A program made the translations under genes and the position numbers. The notes below the pieces were generated by a model. That model saw only the letters and a program-made list of their open reading frames with translations, did no database searches and was not told the DNA's origin. Positions 13,335 to 20,230 of a DNA stretch of 33,368 bases are shown here, in pieces. The first letter of the stretch is position 1, and each line of letters starts with the position of its first letter. Source of the DNA: a virus; IMG/VR virus record IMGVR_UViG_3300032213_000162, positions 1-33,368 of that record; one strand, 5' to 3'.

Positions 13335-13483
13335 TGTTTGCCTTATTTAGTTGAGATATCTGATTGTAGACTAAATATAGCGTAATAAGATTAGGGTAAA
13401 CACCTACTATTAAAACTAGATATAGTTTGGTATATTCATTCCTAGCGATATCGCTATTAACCACCGAGACACAGGAGTTAACT
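13335..13483. promoter_or_regulatory. Divergent early control region
   Basis: This AT-rich 149-base gap separates the two early blocks. Rightward, an extended -10 TGGTATATT (13428-13436) precedes the palindrome at 13443-13456, and CAGGAG lies seven bases before ATG 13484. Leftward, TATATT on the minus strand (13374-13379) with TTTACC upstream (13395-13400, a short 15-base spacer) is a weaker candidate. The -35 boxes on both sides are poor matches. No ORF of convincing quality crosses the gap. Confidence 0.5.
13443..13456 (+). promoter_or_regulatory. Operator-like palindrome, copy 2
   Basis: TAGCGATATCGCTA is a perfect 14-bp palindrome, identical to the core of the site at 9131-9146. It starts seven bases after the candidate -10 box TATATT of the rightward early block, so a bound protein would cover the transcription start. 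Two identical intergenic copies ahead of two genes on opposite strands point to shared control. Confidence 0.65.
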
Positions 13484-14134
13484 ATGTTTGTAACCTACTA
13501 CAGAGTATCAACACAACGTCAAGGCCAATCAGGTCTTGGCTTAGAGGCCCAGCGTTCTGCCGTACAGGCTTACCTTGCTGGCAAAGAAATCATTGCAGAG
13601 TTTACTGAGGTTGAGTCTGGCCGTAAGACAGACCGCCCACAGCTCGCAGCAGCTCTTGCATTGGCTAAGAAACAGAAAGCCACACTCGTTATCGCTAAGT
13701 TGGATCGTCTTGCTCGTAATGTGCATTTCATCTCTGGCTTACTTGAGTCTAACGTGCAGTTCGTAGCAGCTGATATGCCAGAGGCTGACCGCACATTCCT
13801 ACAGATGGCTGCTGTGTTTGCTGAGTGGGAGGCAAAGAAGATATCTGAGCGCACCAAATCAGCTCTAGCAGCTGCCAAAGCTCGTGGAACTGTATTGGGT
13901 TCACCAACTCCACAGATCGGCTCACAGGCTGGTTTAAAAGCAATCAGCGACAGATGCGATGCGTATGTCAAGAAAGTCTCGCCCACCTTGCAAGACATCG
14001 TTAGCCGGGTAGGCACTAATTTGCGTACAGTTGCTGCCGAGTTGCAACTTCGTGGTATCAAGACCGCTAAAGGTTTAGATGTATGGCATCCCGCCCAAGT
14101 AGGAAAACTTTTGAGAAAGGTTCAATATGCTTGA
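13484..14134 (+). CDS. Serine recombinase (resolvase/invertase type)
   Basis: The product has 216 residues. Catalytic Ser9 lies in TYYRVSTQRQGQSGLGLEAQ, and KLDRLARN carries the conserved arginines; a long helix (AVFAEWEAKKISERTKSALA) precedes a C-terminal DNA-binding region (about 155-216). Length matches resolvases and invertases rather than large serine integrases (over 450 residues). Proteins of this kind resolve multimers, invert segments or, in some phages, integrate. No inverted invertible segment is visible near tail-fibre genes. ATG 13484 has CAGGAG seven bases ahead; the longer ORF from 13427 would run through the promoter and palindrome. First gene of the rightward block. Confidence 0.9.
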   Translation: MFVTYYRVSTQRQGQSGLGLEAQRSAVQAYLAGKEIIAEFTEVESGRKTDRPQLAAALALAKKQKATLVIAKLDRLARNVHFISGLLESNVQFVAADMPEADRTFLQMAAVFAEWEAKKISERTKSALAAAKARGTVLGSPTPQIGSQAGLKAISDRCDAYVKKVSPTLQDIVSRVGTNLRTVAAELQLRGIKTAKGLDVWHPAQVGKLLRKVQYA

Positions 14135-14306
14135 TTTAATCACCACCATTCTGGCCTTGGTTTATATCGTAGGCAGTCTGCTTGTAATCACTATGCTTGT
14201 GTTGGGTGCATACATAGTAGTGCAGAACACCCAGTTCTACGCAAGATGGCAACGTAAGCGCAGAGAGCGCCTCGCTGAGAAATTTATGGAGAGTCTAAAA
14301 AAATGA
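14127..14306 (+). CDS. Single-TM membrane protein
   Basis: Hand translation gives 59 residues: a hydrophobic N-terminal half (LALVYIVGSLLVITMLVLGA and onward, about residues 9-36) and a very basic C-terminal tail (RWQRKRRERLAEK). It should sit in the inner membrane with the tail in the cytoplasm. Its start overlaps the recombinase end by eight bases, and its stop overlaps the next ATG (ATGA). No lysis motif is evident; function unknown. Confidence 0.62.
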   Translation: MLDLITTILALVYIVGSLLVITMLVLGAYIVVQNTQFYARWQRKRRERLAEKFMESLKK

Positions 14307-14434
14307 AAGCATGGAACCAACACAACCAATCTTCCAAAGACTTGTACAAGTACAAGCCAGAGGACAGCATCATTGACCGAGTTATCGCCACGCTCTCGGT
14401 CATTGCATTTATCTTAATCGTGGCACTTTCATAA
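14303..14434 (+). CDS. C-tail-anchored membrane peptide
   Basis: Hand translation gives 43 residues. The first half is polar (MKAWNQHNQSSKDLYKYKPE) and the end is a hydrophobic helix (VIATLSVIAFILIVALS), so it is probably tail-anchored in the inner membrane. It overlaps the preceding single-TM gene by four bases, which suggests that the two are made together and may interact. Not recognised. Confidence 0.58.
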   Translation: MKAWNQHNQSSKDLYKYKPEDSIIDRVIATLSVIAFILIVALS

Positions 14435-14442
14435 GGAGAACT

Positions 14443-14616
14443 ATGTCAACCATATACGACATCAATAAGCATTATGTGCCATCGCAAAAGACAGATGTGA
14501 TGGCCACATTTATCAAGCATGGATTCCAACCCCCATCCGAGTGCAGCAAGCATCAAAAGAAATGGGAAATCTACCGCAACCTTTTATCAAGGAACGAAAA
14601 ACGTGAGCAAAAATGA
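14443..14616 (+). CDS. Small uncharacterised soluble protein
   Basis: Hand translation gives 57 residues, basic and polar, starting MSTIYDINKHYVPSQKTDVM with one Cys and several Lys/His. AAGGAG lies four bases ahead of the ATG. Its last 14 bases overlap the start of the next HTH gene. No fold is recognised; the early position suggests a host- or replication-directed mini-protein. Confidence 0.58.
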   Translation: MSTIYDINKHYVPSQKTDVMATFIKHGFQPPSECSKHQKKWEIYRNLLSRNEKREQK

Positions 14617-14848
14617 TACGCAACTTCAAACAATACTGGCCCATCTCAAGCAAAAGAAAGCTCGTGGTATTACTTCTTGGGATGCTATTAGCACCTATGG
14701 TATTACTCGCCTGGCACACTACATACACCTACTTAGAGCAAGCGGTTATCGAATTGCTGACCAGTACGAGCATGAGCCAGACAACCGAACCCACAAGTGG
14801 AAACGCTACTGGCTTACAAGTTCACCAAAAGCTGTAGCAAAAAAATAA
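14603..14848 (+). CDS. Helix-turn-helix protein (HTH_55-like)
   Basis: The product has 81 residues from GTG 14603, with AAGGA nine bases upstream. QTILAHLKQKKARGITSWDA, followed by ISTYGITRLAHYIHLLRASG, is the pattern of the small phage family with 'vLahLk.g..IT..eA...yGi.RLaarI..LR..G', a winged-helix-like DNA-binding domain, followed by a basic KWKRYWLT end. It probably binds DNA as a modulator of early functions. An upstream in-frame start at 14519 would add residues that overlap the previous gene and look random, so I prefer the GTG. Confidence 0.7.
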   Translation: MSKNDTQLQTILAHLKQKKARGITSWDAISTYGITRLAHYIHLLRASGYRIADQYEHEPDNRTHKWKRYWLTSSPKAVAKK

Positions 14849-14860
14849 GGAGAAATAATA

Positions 14861-15817
14861 ATGGTAGGTAAGGTCACTCCCAACGATATGCTCTCTGCAA
14901 GCCGCCTCCCAGCGGTTTGTGGGATGAGCCAGTATCGCTCGCCAAACGATGAGTTGCTTTCAAGTATTGCAGCCATCGATGGTAAGGAATTAGAAAACAT
15001 CAGTAACGAGTCAATGGATTGGGGCAACAAGCTAGAGCCAACCATACTGACCGAGGCAGCTCACAGGCTGGGTTGCCACCAGCTAGACATCAACCACGAG
15101 AAACCATACTTTCACGATAAGTGGCCGATTTCATGCAGTCTTGATGGCACAGCCACAGGATCGATGGAGGAGGTCTTCACCGATCCAGAGCGTGGCATCT
15201 ATGTGGTGGGTCAGTCTTCTATAAGACTTGAGGGTACAGGAGTCTTGGAGGCCAAGCTAACTGCTATGGATGCCGAGGATGTCTTGCCCCTGTATCGAGG
15301 GCCAATCCAACTGCAAGCGCAGATGGCCATCACCAAGGCATCATGGGGCGCTATCGCTGTGCTGTATCGTGGCACAGAGTTGCGGGTCTTCTTGTTTGGA
15401 CCGCACCCAGAGACCCTAGAACTCATTGAGAGAACGTGCAAAGAGTTCCAAGACAAACTGGATCGCTATAAGAACACCGGCTACATTGACCACTACCCAC
15501 CCATCAGCCCAAAGGATGCAGCTAGAACTTGGTCTACTAGCTCGGATAGTGAGCTAGTAAAGCTGGATGATTATGGTGTGGAGCTGACCAAATTAATCTT
15601 AGAAAACAAGCAAAAAATATCTAGGCTTGAAGAGGAAACCGCTAAGGCACAGACTGAGATTATGGGAATGATGAGAGACCACAGCCATGCATTGGCTGGT
15701 GACTTTCAGATAACGTGGCCACAGCGTAGCTACAAAGCAGCCCCAGCCAAGATTGTGCCAGCCAAAGAGGCTTACACAATTCGTCAATCAACATTAAATA
15801 TTAAGGCACTCAAATGA
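14861..15817 (+). CDS. YqaJ / lambda-exonuclease-like recombination nuclease
   Basis: The product has 318 residues. Core residues of the PD-(D/E)xK nuclease fold are in order: WGNKLEP with E59, SLDGT with D95, GVLEAKLTA with E130 and K132, and PIQLQAQMAI with a Gln helix at about 149-158. This is the YqaJ/lambda Exo family, which resects double-stranded ends to expose single strands. The C-terminal 80 residues include a coiled-coil segment (about 245-270). AAGGAG lies before the ATG. Its stop overlaps the annealing-protein start (ATGA), the normal partner arrangement. Confidence 0.9.
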   Translation: MVGKVTPNDMLSASRLPAVCGMSQYRSPNDELLSSIAAIDGKELENISNESMDWGNKLEPTILTEAAHRLGCHQLDINHEKPYFHDKWPISCSLDGTATGSMEEVFTDPERGIYVVGQSSIRLEGTGVLEAKLTAMDAEDVLPLYRGPIQLQAQMAITKASWGAIAVLYRGTELRVFLFGPHPETLELIERTCKEFQDKLDRYKNTGYIDHYPPISPKDAARTWSTSSDSELVKLDDYGVELTKLILENKQKISRLEEETAKAQTEIMGMMRDHSHALAGDFQITWPQRSYKAAPAKIVPAKEAYTIRQSTLNIKALK

Positions 15818-16572
15818 AAGCAATATCAACCGCATTAGTACAGGCTCAAAAGGAGTTTGGGCCAGCGCTCAAGACATCCACTAACCCACACTTTCGCAGT
15901 CGCTATGCTGACCTCTCCGCTTGCGTGGAGGCAGTCATCGATGCGCTAAACAATAACGGCATCGCTCTGATACAGAAGTGTCACGAGTCTGATACAGGAG
16001 TCAATGTAGAAACATTGCTACTGCATGAGTCTGGTGAGTCTCTGTCCTGTGGAGTTCTGCACGTTCCAGCCAGCAAGCAAGACCCCCAAGGGTATGGATC
16101 CGCTCTGACTTATGCTCGCAGATACAGCCTCATGGCTGCCTGTGGGATAGCGCCAGAGGATGACGATGGCAACGCTGCCTCTAGAACCGCCAGAAACCCC
16201 CTAGATTCGATTCCTAAAGTACCGCCAGTACCTACAGCTATGCCAGCAAAGAAAGTTGATCTGAACTCGATTAAAGAGGACATACCTGATAGTGGTAAAA
16301 ATACAACACTTCCGACTCCGGGGTCAGTTAGGCTACAGATCCCAGGCAAGGATGCCGTCAACTGTAAAAACATTGAAGAGTTTATTAGCCAATACAACAC
16401 AGTTGCGGACAAGGTAGCCAACTCCAAGCTGGCGCTGGCTGACAAACAAAAGAAACTGCTGGAGTTCAACACGCTGAATAAGGACACCATCGAGATGCTC
16501 TCGCCCATCCAGATGGTCATAATGACCAGCGCAAAGCAGAATCGTAAGAAAGTATTAGATGGTGTTGCTTAG
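15814..16572 (+). CDS. erf: ERF-family single-strand annealing protein
   Basis: The product has 252 residues. The N-terminal half matches the ERF family: LVQAQKEFGPALKTSTNPHF, then RSRYADLSACVEAV, and QGYGSALTYARRYSLMAACG followed by IAPEDDDGN. These are hallmarks of ERF of phage P22, which anneals complementary single strands and works with the exonuclease for recombination and genome circularisation. The C-terminal half is variable and helical. Its last 18 bases overlap the end of the oppositely oriented lysozyme gene. Confidence 0.92.
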   Translation: MKAISTALVQAQKEFGPALKTSTNPHFRSRYADLSACVEAVIDALNNNGIALIQKCHESDTGVNVETLLLHESGESLSCGVLHVPASKQDPQGYGSALTYARRYSLMAACGIAPEDDDGNAASRTARNPLDSIPKVPPVPTAMPAKKVDLNSIKEDIPDSGKNTTLPTPGSVRLQIPGKDAVNCKNIEEFISQYNTVADKVANSKLALADKQKKLLEFNTLNKDTIEMLSPIQMVIMTSAKQNRKKVLDGVA

Positions 16573-17037
16573 GTAGAGCGCTCGCTCATCATTGCGCCTT
16601 GACACCAACCCTTTGAGAACCTTGCCGCCAGCCTTTGTCCAATCGAGAAAGGCTTCAGCGGCTCCCTCAAAGTCTCCACGATTGTGTTTCATTCTGAGGC
16701 TAGATCGCTGGAGATTGCCTAGCCCAACATTAAACGCAAAGCTGACGAGTGCGCCAAACCTCCCAGGAGTAAGGCCATCAGGACATAGTCTGCGTACCCC
16801 GCTTTCAAATCTCTGTAAATCTTGAGCAAGAATTTCATCTACTTCTCCCATTGATAGAGTGCGGTTCCAGCCATCAGGAATAGGCAAAGCCTTGCGCTCT
16901 GCTATTGGAACCCTAGCGTGTAATGGATCGATTACATGGCCAACACCAACTGTCCACAGTAATGCTGGGCATTGGTATGGCTTTTGTTTCACACCTTCGT
17001 GGTGCTTAATCATCTCGATGACTTTGTGGTCAATCAT
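16555..17037 (-). CDS. Endolysin, GH24 T4-type lysozyme with E-8-C-5-T triad
   Basis: The product has 160 residues. E14 lies in KHHEG and T29 in LLWTVGVGH; between them, eight residues after E14, is C23, where T4 lysozyme has Asp20. The spacing E-8aa-C-5aa-T matches the E-8aa-D/C-5aa-T pattern known for this family, so activity is expected. The rest (FGALVSFAFNVGLGNLQRSS, then FLDWTKAGGKVLKGLVSRR) is standard GH24. It degrades host peptidoglycan at lysis. No signal peptide, so export depends on the holin, whose stop overlaps this start (ATGA). It is the last gene of the leftward late block. Confidence 0.93.
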   Translation of the reverse strand: MIDHKVIEMIKHHEGVKQKPYQCPALLWTVGVGHVIDPLHARVPIAERKALPIPDGWNRTLSMGEVDEILAQDLQRFESGVRRLCPDGLTPGRFGALVSFAFNVGLGNLQRSSLRMKHNRGDFEGAAEAFLDWTKAGGKVLKGLVSRRNDERALYLSNTI

Positions 17038-17516
17038 TTTTTAAATGCTTGTGTACCGAACCAGAAAGCGACTACAGAACTCCAGATGATTTGTGTCTCG
17101 TTATCCCATAGGACATCAAGAGCAATGGTGAAATCAACTCCTGTCTTCCAAGCGTAGACGAAACCAAATATTTCTACAAAAGCAAAGAGGACAAACATTC
17201 CATAGGTAATCGCTGGGCGCACCATTGCACGAGCATTGATGACCCATGTAGATGCGCCTTGGCCAATGGCTATGTCATGGGCATAGAGCGACTCACGCTC
17301 TTGTACTGCTGTGGTCATGGCTATCTGGTCTGTGCGGATCTCTTCGATGCGCTCTTGGGATGCGAGGCCAGCCTTACGCATCTCCAACTCACGCTCAATC
17401 TGGAGTCTAGCAAGATCCATCTCGTGTGCTTTGTCTGATTTATCTTGGAAAAAATCTAGGAGCTTTGGTAAGCCACCGGCTAAGAATGAAACGAGAGTTG
17501 TTAACAAAGTAAACAT
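17034..17516 (-). CDS. Holin, 3-TM family
   Basis: The product has 160 residues: a hydrophobic N-terminus (LLTTLVSFLAGGLPKLLDFF), a charged helical middle (25-85), then two hydrophobic segments (ITYGMFVLFAFVEIFGFVYA; IIWSSVVAFWFGTQAF). The sequence WVINARAMVRPAITYGMF is the conserved 'W-x-N-x-xR-xx-VRP-xx-T-Y' block of the GTA/3-TM holin superfamily. It would make the inner-membrane hole that lets the lysozyme out. The adjacent lysozyme and membrane genes support the lysis role. Confidence 0.87.
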   Translation of the reverse strand: MFTLLTTLVSFLAGGLPKLLDFFQDKSDKAHEMDLARLQIERELEMRKAGLASQERIEEIRTDQIAMTTAVQERESLYAHDIAIGQGASTWVINARAMVRPAITYGMFVLFAFVEIFGFVYAWKTGVDFTIALDVLWDNETQIIWSSVVAFWFGTQAFKK

Positions 17517-17962
17517 TATTTATTTCCCCATACTAAAAAATAAGCTATCCATGCAGCGACTGCGAAACACCAGAACTGCGCCCACTTGGCTTTAGATAGA
17601 TCAGAATCAAAGGCTTTCTGCAACTCCTTCTCTTGTTTCTCTAGCTTTGCTTTCAGAGCCTCAACCTCTGCCCACCGCTTGCCATACTTCTTTAAGAACT
17701 CTTCTCGCAGTCTTGCCTCTTCTCTGCGTACTTGCTCCTCATGCTCCCAGACAATTAGCACACGCTTTAAGAACAGCTCCTTGCGGACTTCGTTCTCACG
17801 CAGTTCTCTGCGCCTGTCAAGGTTGCGTTGCTGGGCTACATCGGATGCCTCTTTCTGTGTATCTGCAATGCTCTTGGACAGCTCTTTGCTGACCTCACGA
17901 CTAGCGTTTAGAGAACTGCTGATGCCCTTTGCGCCATCAAGAAACCCGAACTGATCTGCCAC
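17516..17962 (-). CDS. Coiled-coil protein with C-terminal membrane anchor
   Basis: The product has 148 residues. About residues 20-125 are charged heptad-like helix (REEARLREEFLKKYGKRWAE, then EALKAKLEKQEKELQKAF), ending in a TM segment (AQFWCFAVAAWIAYFLVWG). It is anchored at the C-terminus, the reverse of classic Rz spanins, which have an N-terminal anchor, so a spanin role is doubtful. It lies between fibre and holin genes and its stop overlaps the holin start (TAATG). A lysis or virion-membrane role is possible; not recognised. Confidence 0.66.
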   Translation of the reverse strand: MADQFGFLDGAKGISSSLNASREVSKELSKSIADTQKEASDVAQQRNLDRRRELRENEVRKELFLKRVLIVWEHEEQVRREEARLREEFLKKYGKRWAEVEALKAKLEKQEKELQKAFDSDLSKAKWAQFWCFAVAAWIAYFLVWGNK

Positions 17963-17963
17963 A

Positions 17964-18158
17964 TTAGTTGCCGATCTTGATATGGCCCATCCCAGCTAGG
18001 AATGTAACTAAACCTACAGCTCCGACTCCAATAATCCAAAAGAACTTGGTGACCACAGACTTACCGATATTGGTATAGACCTTCTCGATGACACGCTCGG
18101 TCACCTTCTCAACGATATCTTCAATCTCTTTGTCAGTAAGCTGTGTCATAGTAATCAC
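17964..18158 (-). CDS. Small membrane protein with amphipathic N-terminus
   Basis: The product has 64 residues: an acidic helix (LTDKEIEDIVEKVTERVIEK) followed by a TM stretch (FFWIIGVGAVGLVTFLAGMG). Starting at GTG 18158 gives a GTGA overlap with the preceding stop, the usual spacing here; ATG 18149 is an alternative. It belongs to the lysis-side group of membrane proteins and could be an antiholin or spanin-like component, though no diagnostic motif is present. Confidence 0.62.
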   Translation of the reverse strand: MITMTQLTDKEIEDIVEKVTERVIEKVYTNIGKSVVTKFFWIIGVGAVGLVTFLAGMGHIKIGN

Positions 18159-18304
18159 GCTTTCTTTCGTACTGTTTTGCGTATTACTTTCTTGGCAGCC
18201 TTGCGAGCTGGCTTAACAGTAACTGGTTTCTCAATGGGGAACTCAAGCGTTGCTCTGGGGATAAAGCCAAAGCGGTCTAGGATCCATGTAAAGATGAAGT
18301 TCAT
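18155..18304 (-). CDS. Small basic protein
   Basis: Hand translation gives 49 residues: an aromatic hydrophobic N-terminus (MNFIFTWILDRFGFIPRATL) and a lysine/arginine-rich tail (KPARKAAKKVIRKTVRKKA). Its ATG overlaps the upstream stop (ATGA) and its stop overlaps the next GTG (GTGA), so it is embedded in a chain of coupled genes. The tail may bind nucleic acid or membrane lipid. Unknown function. Confidence 0.6.
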   Translation of the reverse strand: MNFIFTWILDRFGFIPRATLEFPIEKPVTVKPARKAAKKVIRKTVRKKA

Positions 18305-18561
18305 GGTTTCATCCTTTGGGCTTGTTCAGCCTTAAACGCTTCGTATGCTTGGCGAACTTCTTGTGTCCATGCCGCATTGCAAATATCCTGAACCTTTTGT
18401 TCTTGACCGCTAATGTCCATATCAGGAGTTAATACCCAACGATGGAATGTGCGGGATACAAACTCACCATCTCGCTCAATAACAGTAGCCTGACGGACTT
18501 GAATGTTCCAATCGTTTACGACTTCAATTTGGTCAATTTTTGTAGATTCTTTTAGTGCCAT
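18301..18561 (-). CDS. Small uncharacterised protein following the fibre genes
   Basis: The product has 86 residues, soluble, with beta-rich first half (IDQIEVVNDWNIQVRQATVI) and helical acidic second half (CNAAWTQEVRQAYEAFKAEQ). It starts nine bases after the last fibre gene's stop and overlaps the next gene by four bases. Position suggests a tail-fibre assembly or tail accessory protein, but no family is recognised. Confidence 0.62.
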   Translation of the reverse strand: MALKESTKIDQIEVVNDWNIQVRQATVIERDGEFVSRTFHRWVLTPDMDISGQEQKVQDICNAAWTQEVRQAYEAFKAEQAQRMKP

Positions 18562-18570
18562 GATTAACCT

Positions 18571-19107
18571 TTAAACAAAGTAAGTAATTGAACCATTGAA
18601 CTGACTAATATTTCCAATATCTGCTGTTGCGGCTGAAACTGTTCCAGCACCAGCAGTTTTTGTGCCATCAACACGAGCGTATGTATTACCTGCTATTGGA
18701 AATAAAAAAACATAATTCCAGTTTGTTGCCAAACTTTGAAAAAGTGTAATTCCTGAACCATAAGAAATATCGTTTTGTATTGCAAATGGAAGTCCTGCGA
18801 TTACAACATCCCCAGTAATTGTTCCTTTTGTTGATAAAACTACTCGAAATGTTACAGTTACCACTCTACCAATTTTTGTGTAATGCCCTGTTTGTCCTGA
18901 ATATGATTGTCCTGACTGACCACCGCTACCACCAATAATCGGTGTCCAAGTACCTTCTTCATAATCATCTAGCGTATTAGCGTCTGTGCTTGCTGATTGA
19001 GTAGCTGGAAATGTAATACCAGCACCGCTAGTAGATGGGGTAGCGTTACCTACACCGATTGTTGTTGGGAATTGGCTACCAACCGAGCCGTCAATAATTG
19101 CTGGCAT
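18571..19107 (-). CDS. Tail fibre-like receptor-binding protein
   Basis: The product has 178 residues, beginning MPAIIDGSVGSQFPTTIGVG and rich in Gly, Thr and Ser. The segment LDDYEEGTWTPIIGG followed by HYTKIGRVVTVTFRV is a widespread motif at the end of phage fibres and receptor-binding proteins ('yEeGtwtP ... Y.kiG..V.v'). The rest is beta-rich. It probably forms the tip of a fibre or side spike. Its N-terminus resembles that of the neighbouring S74 fibre (MPSIIN), pointing to a shared attachment peptide. It overlaps that gene's stop by one base. Confidence 0.75.
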   Translation of the reverse strand: MPAIIDGSVGSQFPTTIGVGNATPSTSGAGITFPATQSASTDANTLDDYEEGTWTPIIGGSGGQSGQSYSGQTGHYTKIGRVVTVTFRVVLSTKGTITGDVVIAGLPFAIQNDISYGSGITLFQSLATNWNYVFLFPIAGNTYARVDGTKTAGAGTVSAATADIGNISQFNGSITYFV

Positions 19108-19961
19108 TATTTTGCTCCTTCTAATTCAGCGATGCGGACTGCTTGTGCTTCTACTTTAGCGTTTAGTTCTTGAAGTGCTTTTGCAAGCATTGGCACTAGC
19201 ATTGAAGAATCAACAGCCCAAGGTGTTTTAATTTCACCTTCTTCTGTATTTTCACCTTCTGCGACTGCTTGTGGTGCAACATCATTTAATTCTTGGGCAA
19301 CAAAACCATAATCTACATGACCATTGCCAGTTTTCCAATCAAAACTACGAACCTTAATATTATTTACAACATCCAATGCAGACGGAGCATCAATAATATT
19401 ATTTTTTAATCTTGCATCGGAAACAGAGTTATAGGTGCAAGTTGTTCCATTTGTTCTGATAAATCCAGCAAGTCCACTGACGGAATAAAAATAATAGTGG
19501 TCAAAGTTTCCGCTATTGGTTGTTGCACTAGATACATAATTTCCTGAAGCTATTTGTGTTAATCCCCATCCTTTTACGGAAGAAGATGGTTCAGAAGTGC
19601 AGTTTACAAATAAGTTACCACCTGAAGTAATACGCATCCGTTCTGTGTCAGCAGTGCCAAATAAAATGTTTGCACTTTCTCTGTTAATAATTCTTAAACT
19701 TGTATCAGCATCAAAAATAGAAATCTCTGAACCATCAGATGAGCCAGTTCCTGTTGTTGCGTTGGTCAGTTTAATTCTTGGGCTACTTGCATTATTAACA
19801 TGAAGTGTTTGTTGTGGACTAGTAGTACCAATACCTACATTCTGTGAGGTATCAATCGTTACCGCAGTAGTTCCGTTATTAGTAGCTAACTGTAATGAGC
19901 CTGAGTTGTCAGCACTAGAAACAAGTCCTGTGCTGGTAGTTGCGTTAATAATTGATGGCAT
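19107..19961 (-). CDS. Tail fibre with C-terminal S74 autoprocessing chaperone
   Basis: The product has 284 residues. The N-terminal two thirds are beta-rich with NVGIGTTSPQQTLHV, typical of fibre shafts. From S181 the sequence SDARLKNNIIDAPSAL, then DYGFVAQELNDVAPQAV and a C-terminal coiled coil (AKALQELNAKVEAQAVRIAE) marks the S74 intramolecular chaperone, which folds the trimeric fibre and cleaves itself off using a Ser-Lys dyad (S181 and K186 here). The mature fibre would be about 180 residues. It is one of four fibre-type genes in a row. Confidence 0.85.
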   Translation of the reverse strand: MPSIINATTSTGLVSSADNSGSLQLATNNGTTAVTIDTSQNVGIGTTSPQQTLHVNNASSPRIKLTNATTGTGSSDGSEISIFDADTSLRIINRESANILFGTADTERMRITSGGNLFVNCTSEPSSSVKGWGLTQIASGNYVSSATTNSGNFDHYYFYSVSGLAGFIRTNGTTCTYNSVSDARLKNNIIDAPSALDVVNNIKVRSFDWKTGNGHVDYGFVAQELNDVAPQAVAEGENTEEGEIKTPWAVDSSMLVPMLAKALQELNAKVEAQAVRIAELEGAK

Positions 19962-20230
19962 TATGCTACTCCCTTAGGATACTTAGCCTTAACTGCTAGG
20001 CAGTCAGCAATGTATTTATCAATCTGTGCTTGGTCACCCTTTACCATTCCGTCTAGCCAATCTGTAACTGGCGGATATTCTGCGGCTCTTTTAGCAATAT
20101 AAGCATGAGCATCAACATAAGCCTGAACTGCGGCTTTATCGTATGCGACTTCGTTGCCGTCTTTGTCATAGGCTTTATCGCCATTAGTGGTAAGAACTTG
20201 TGGATATAGTTTATAAATAGCTTCAATCAT
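19961..20230 (-). CDS. Small tail-fibre-associated protein
   Basis: The product has 89 residues, acidic and helical, with MIEAIYKLYPQVLTTNGDKA at the start and YPPVTDWLDGMVKGDQAQID later. The 'YPP..DWLDG.VKGD..QI..YI..CLAVK.KYP' pattern occurs in small proteins encoded next to phage fibres and tail proteins, often with fibre-assembly roles. Placement between two fibre genes agrees. Single-base and four-base overlaps tie it to both neighbours. Function inferred from context. Confidence 0.66.
   Translation of the reverse strand: MIEAIYKLYPQVLTTNGDKAYDKDGNEVAYDKAAVQAYVDAHAYIAKRAAEYPPVTDWLDGMVKGDQAQIDKYIADCLAVKAKYPKGVA

Noticed and set aside
13427-13483. Extended N-terminus of the serine recombinase
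   Set aside because: It would translate the -10 box and operator palindrome, and the catalytic Ser would lie far from its usual position near residue 10; ATG 13484 has a good ribosome site.
13570-14061. 163-codon minus-strand open frame
   Set aside because: Antisense to the serine recombinase, Ala/Ser/Arg-rich, no start signals.
13484-14134. Temperate phage with attachment site
   Set aside because: The recombinase is resolvase-sized and no att-like repeat or classical repressor was seen, so integration cannot be claimed.
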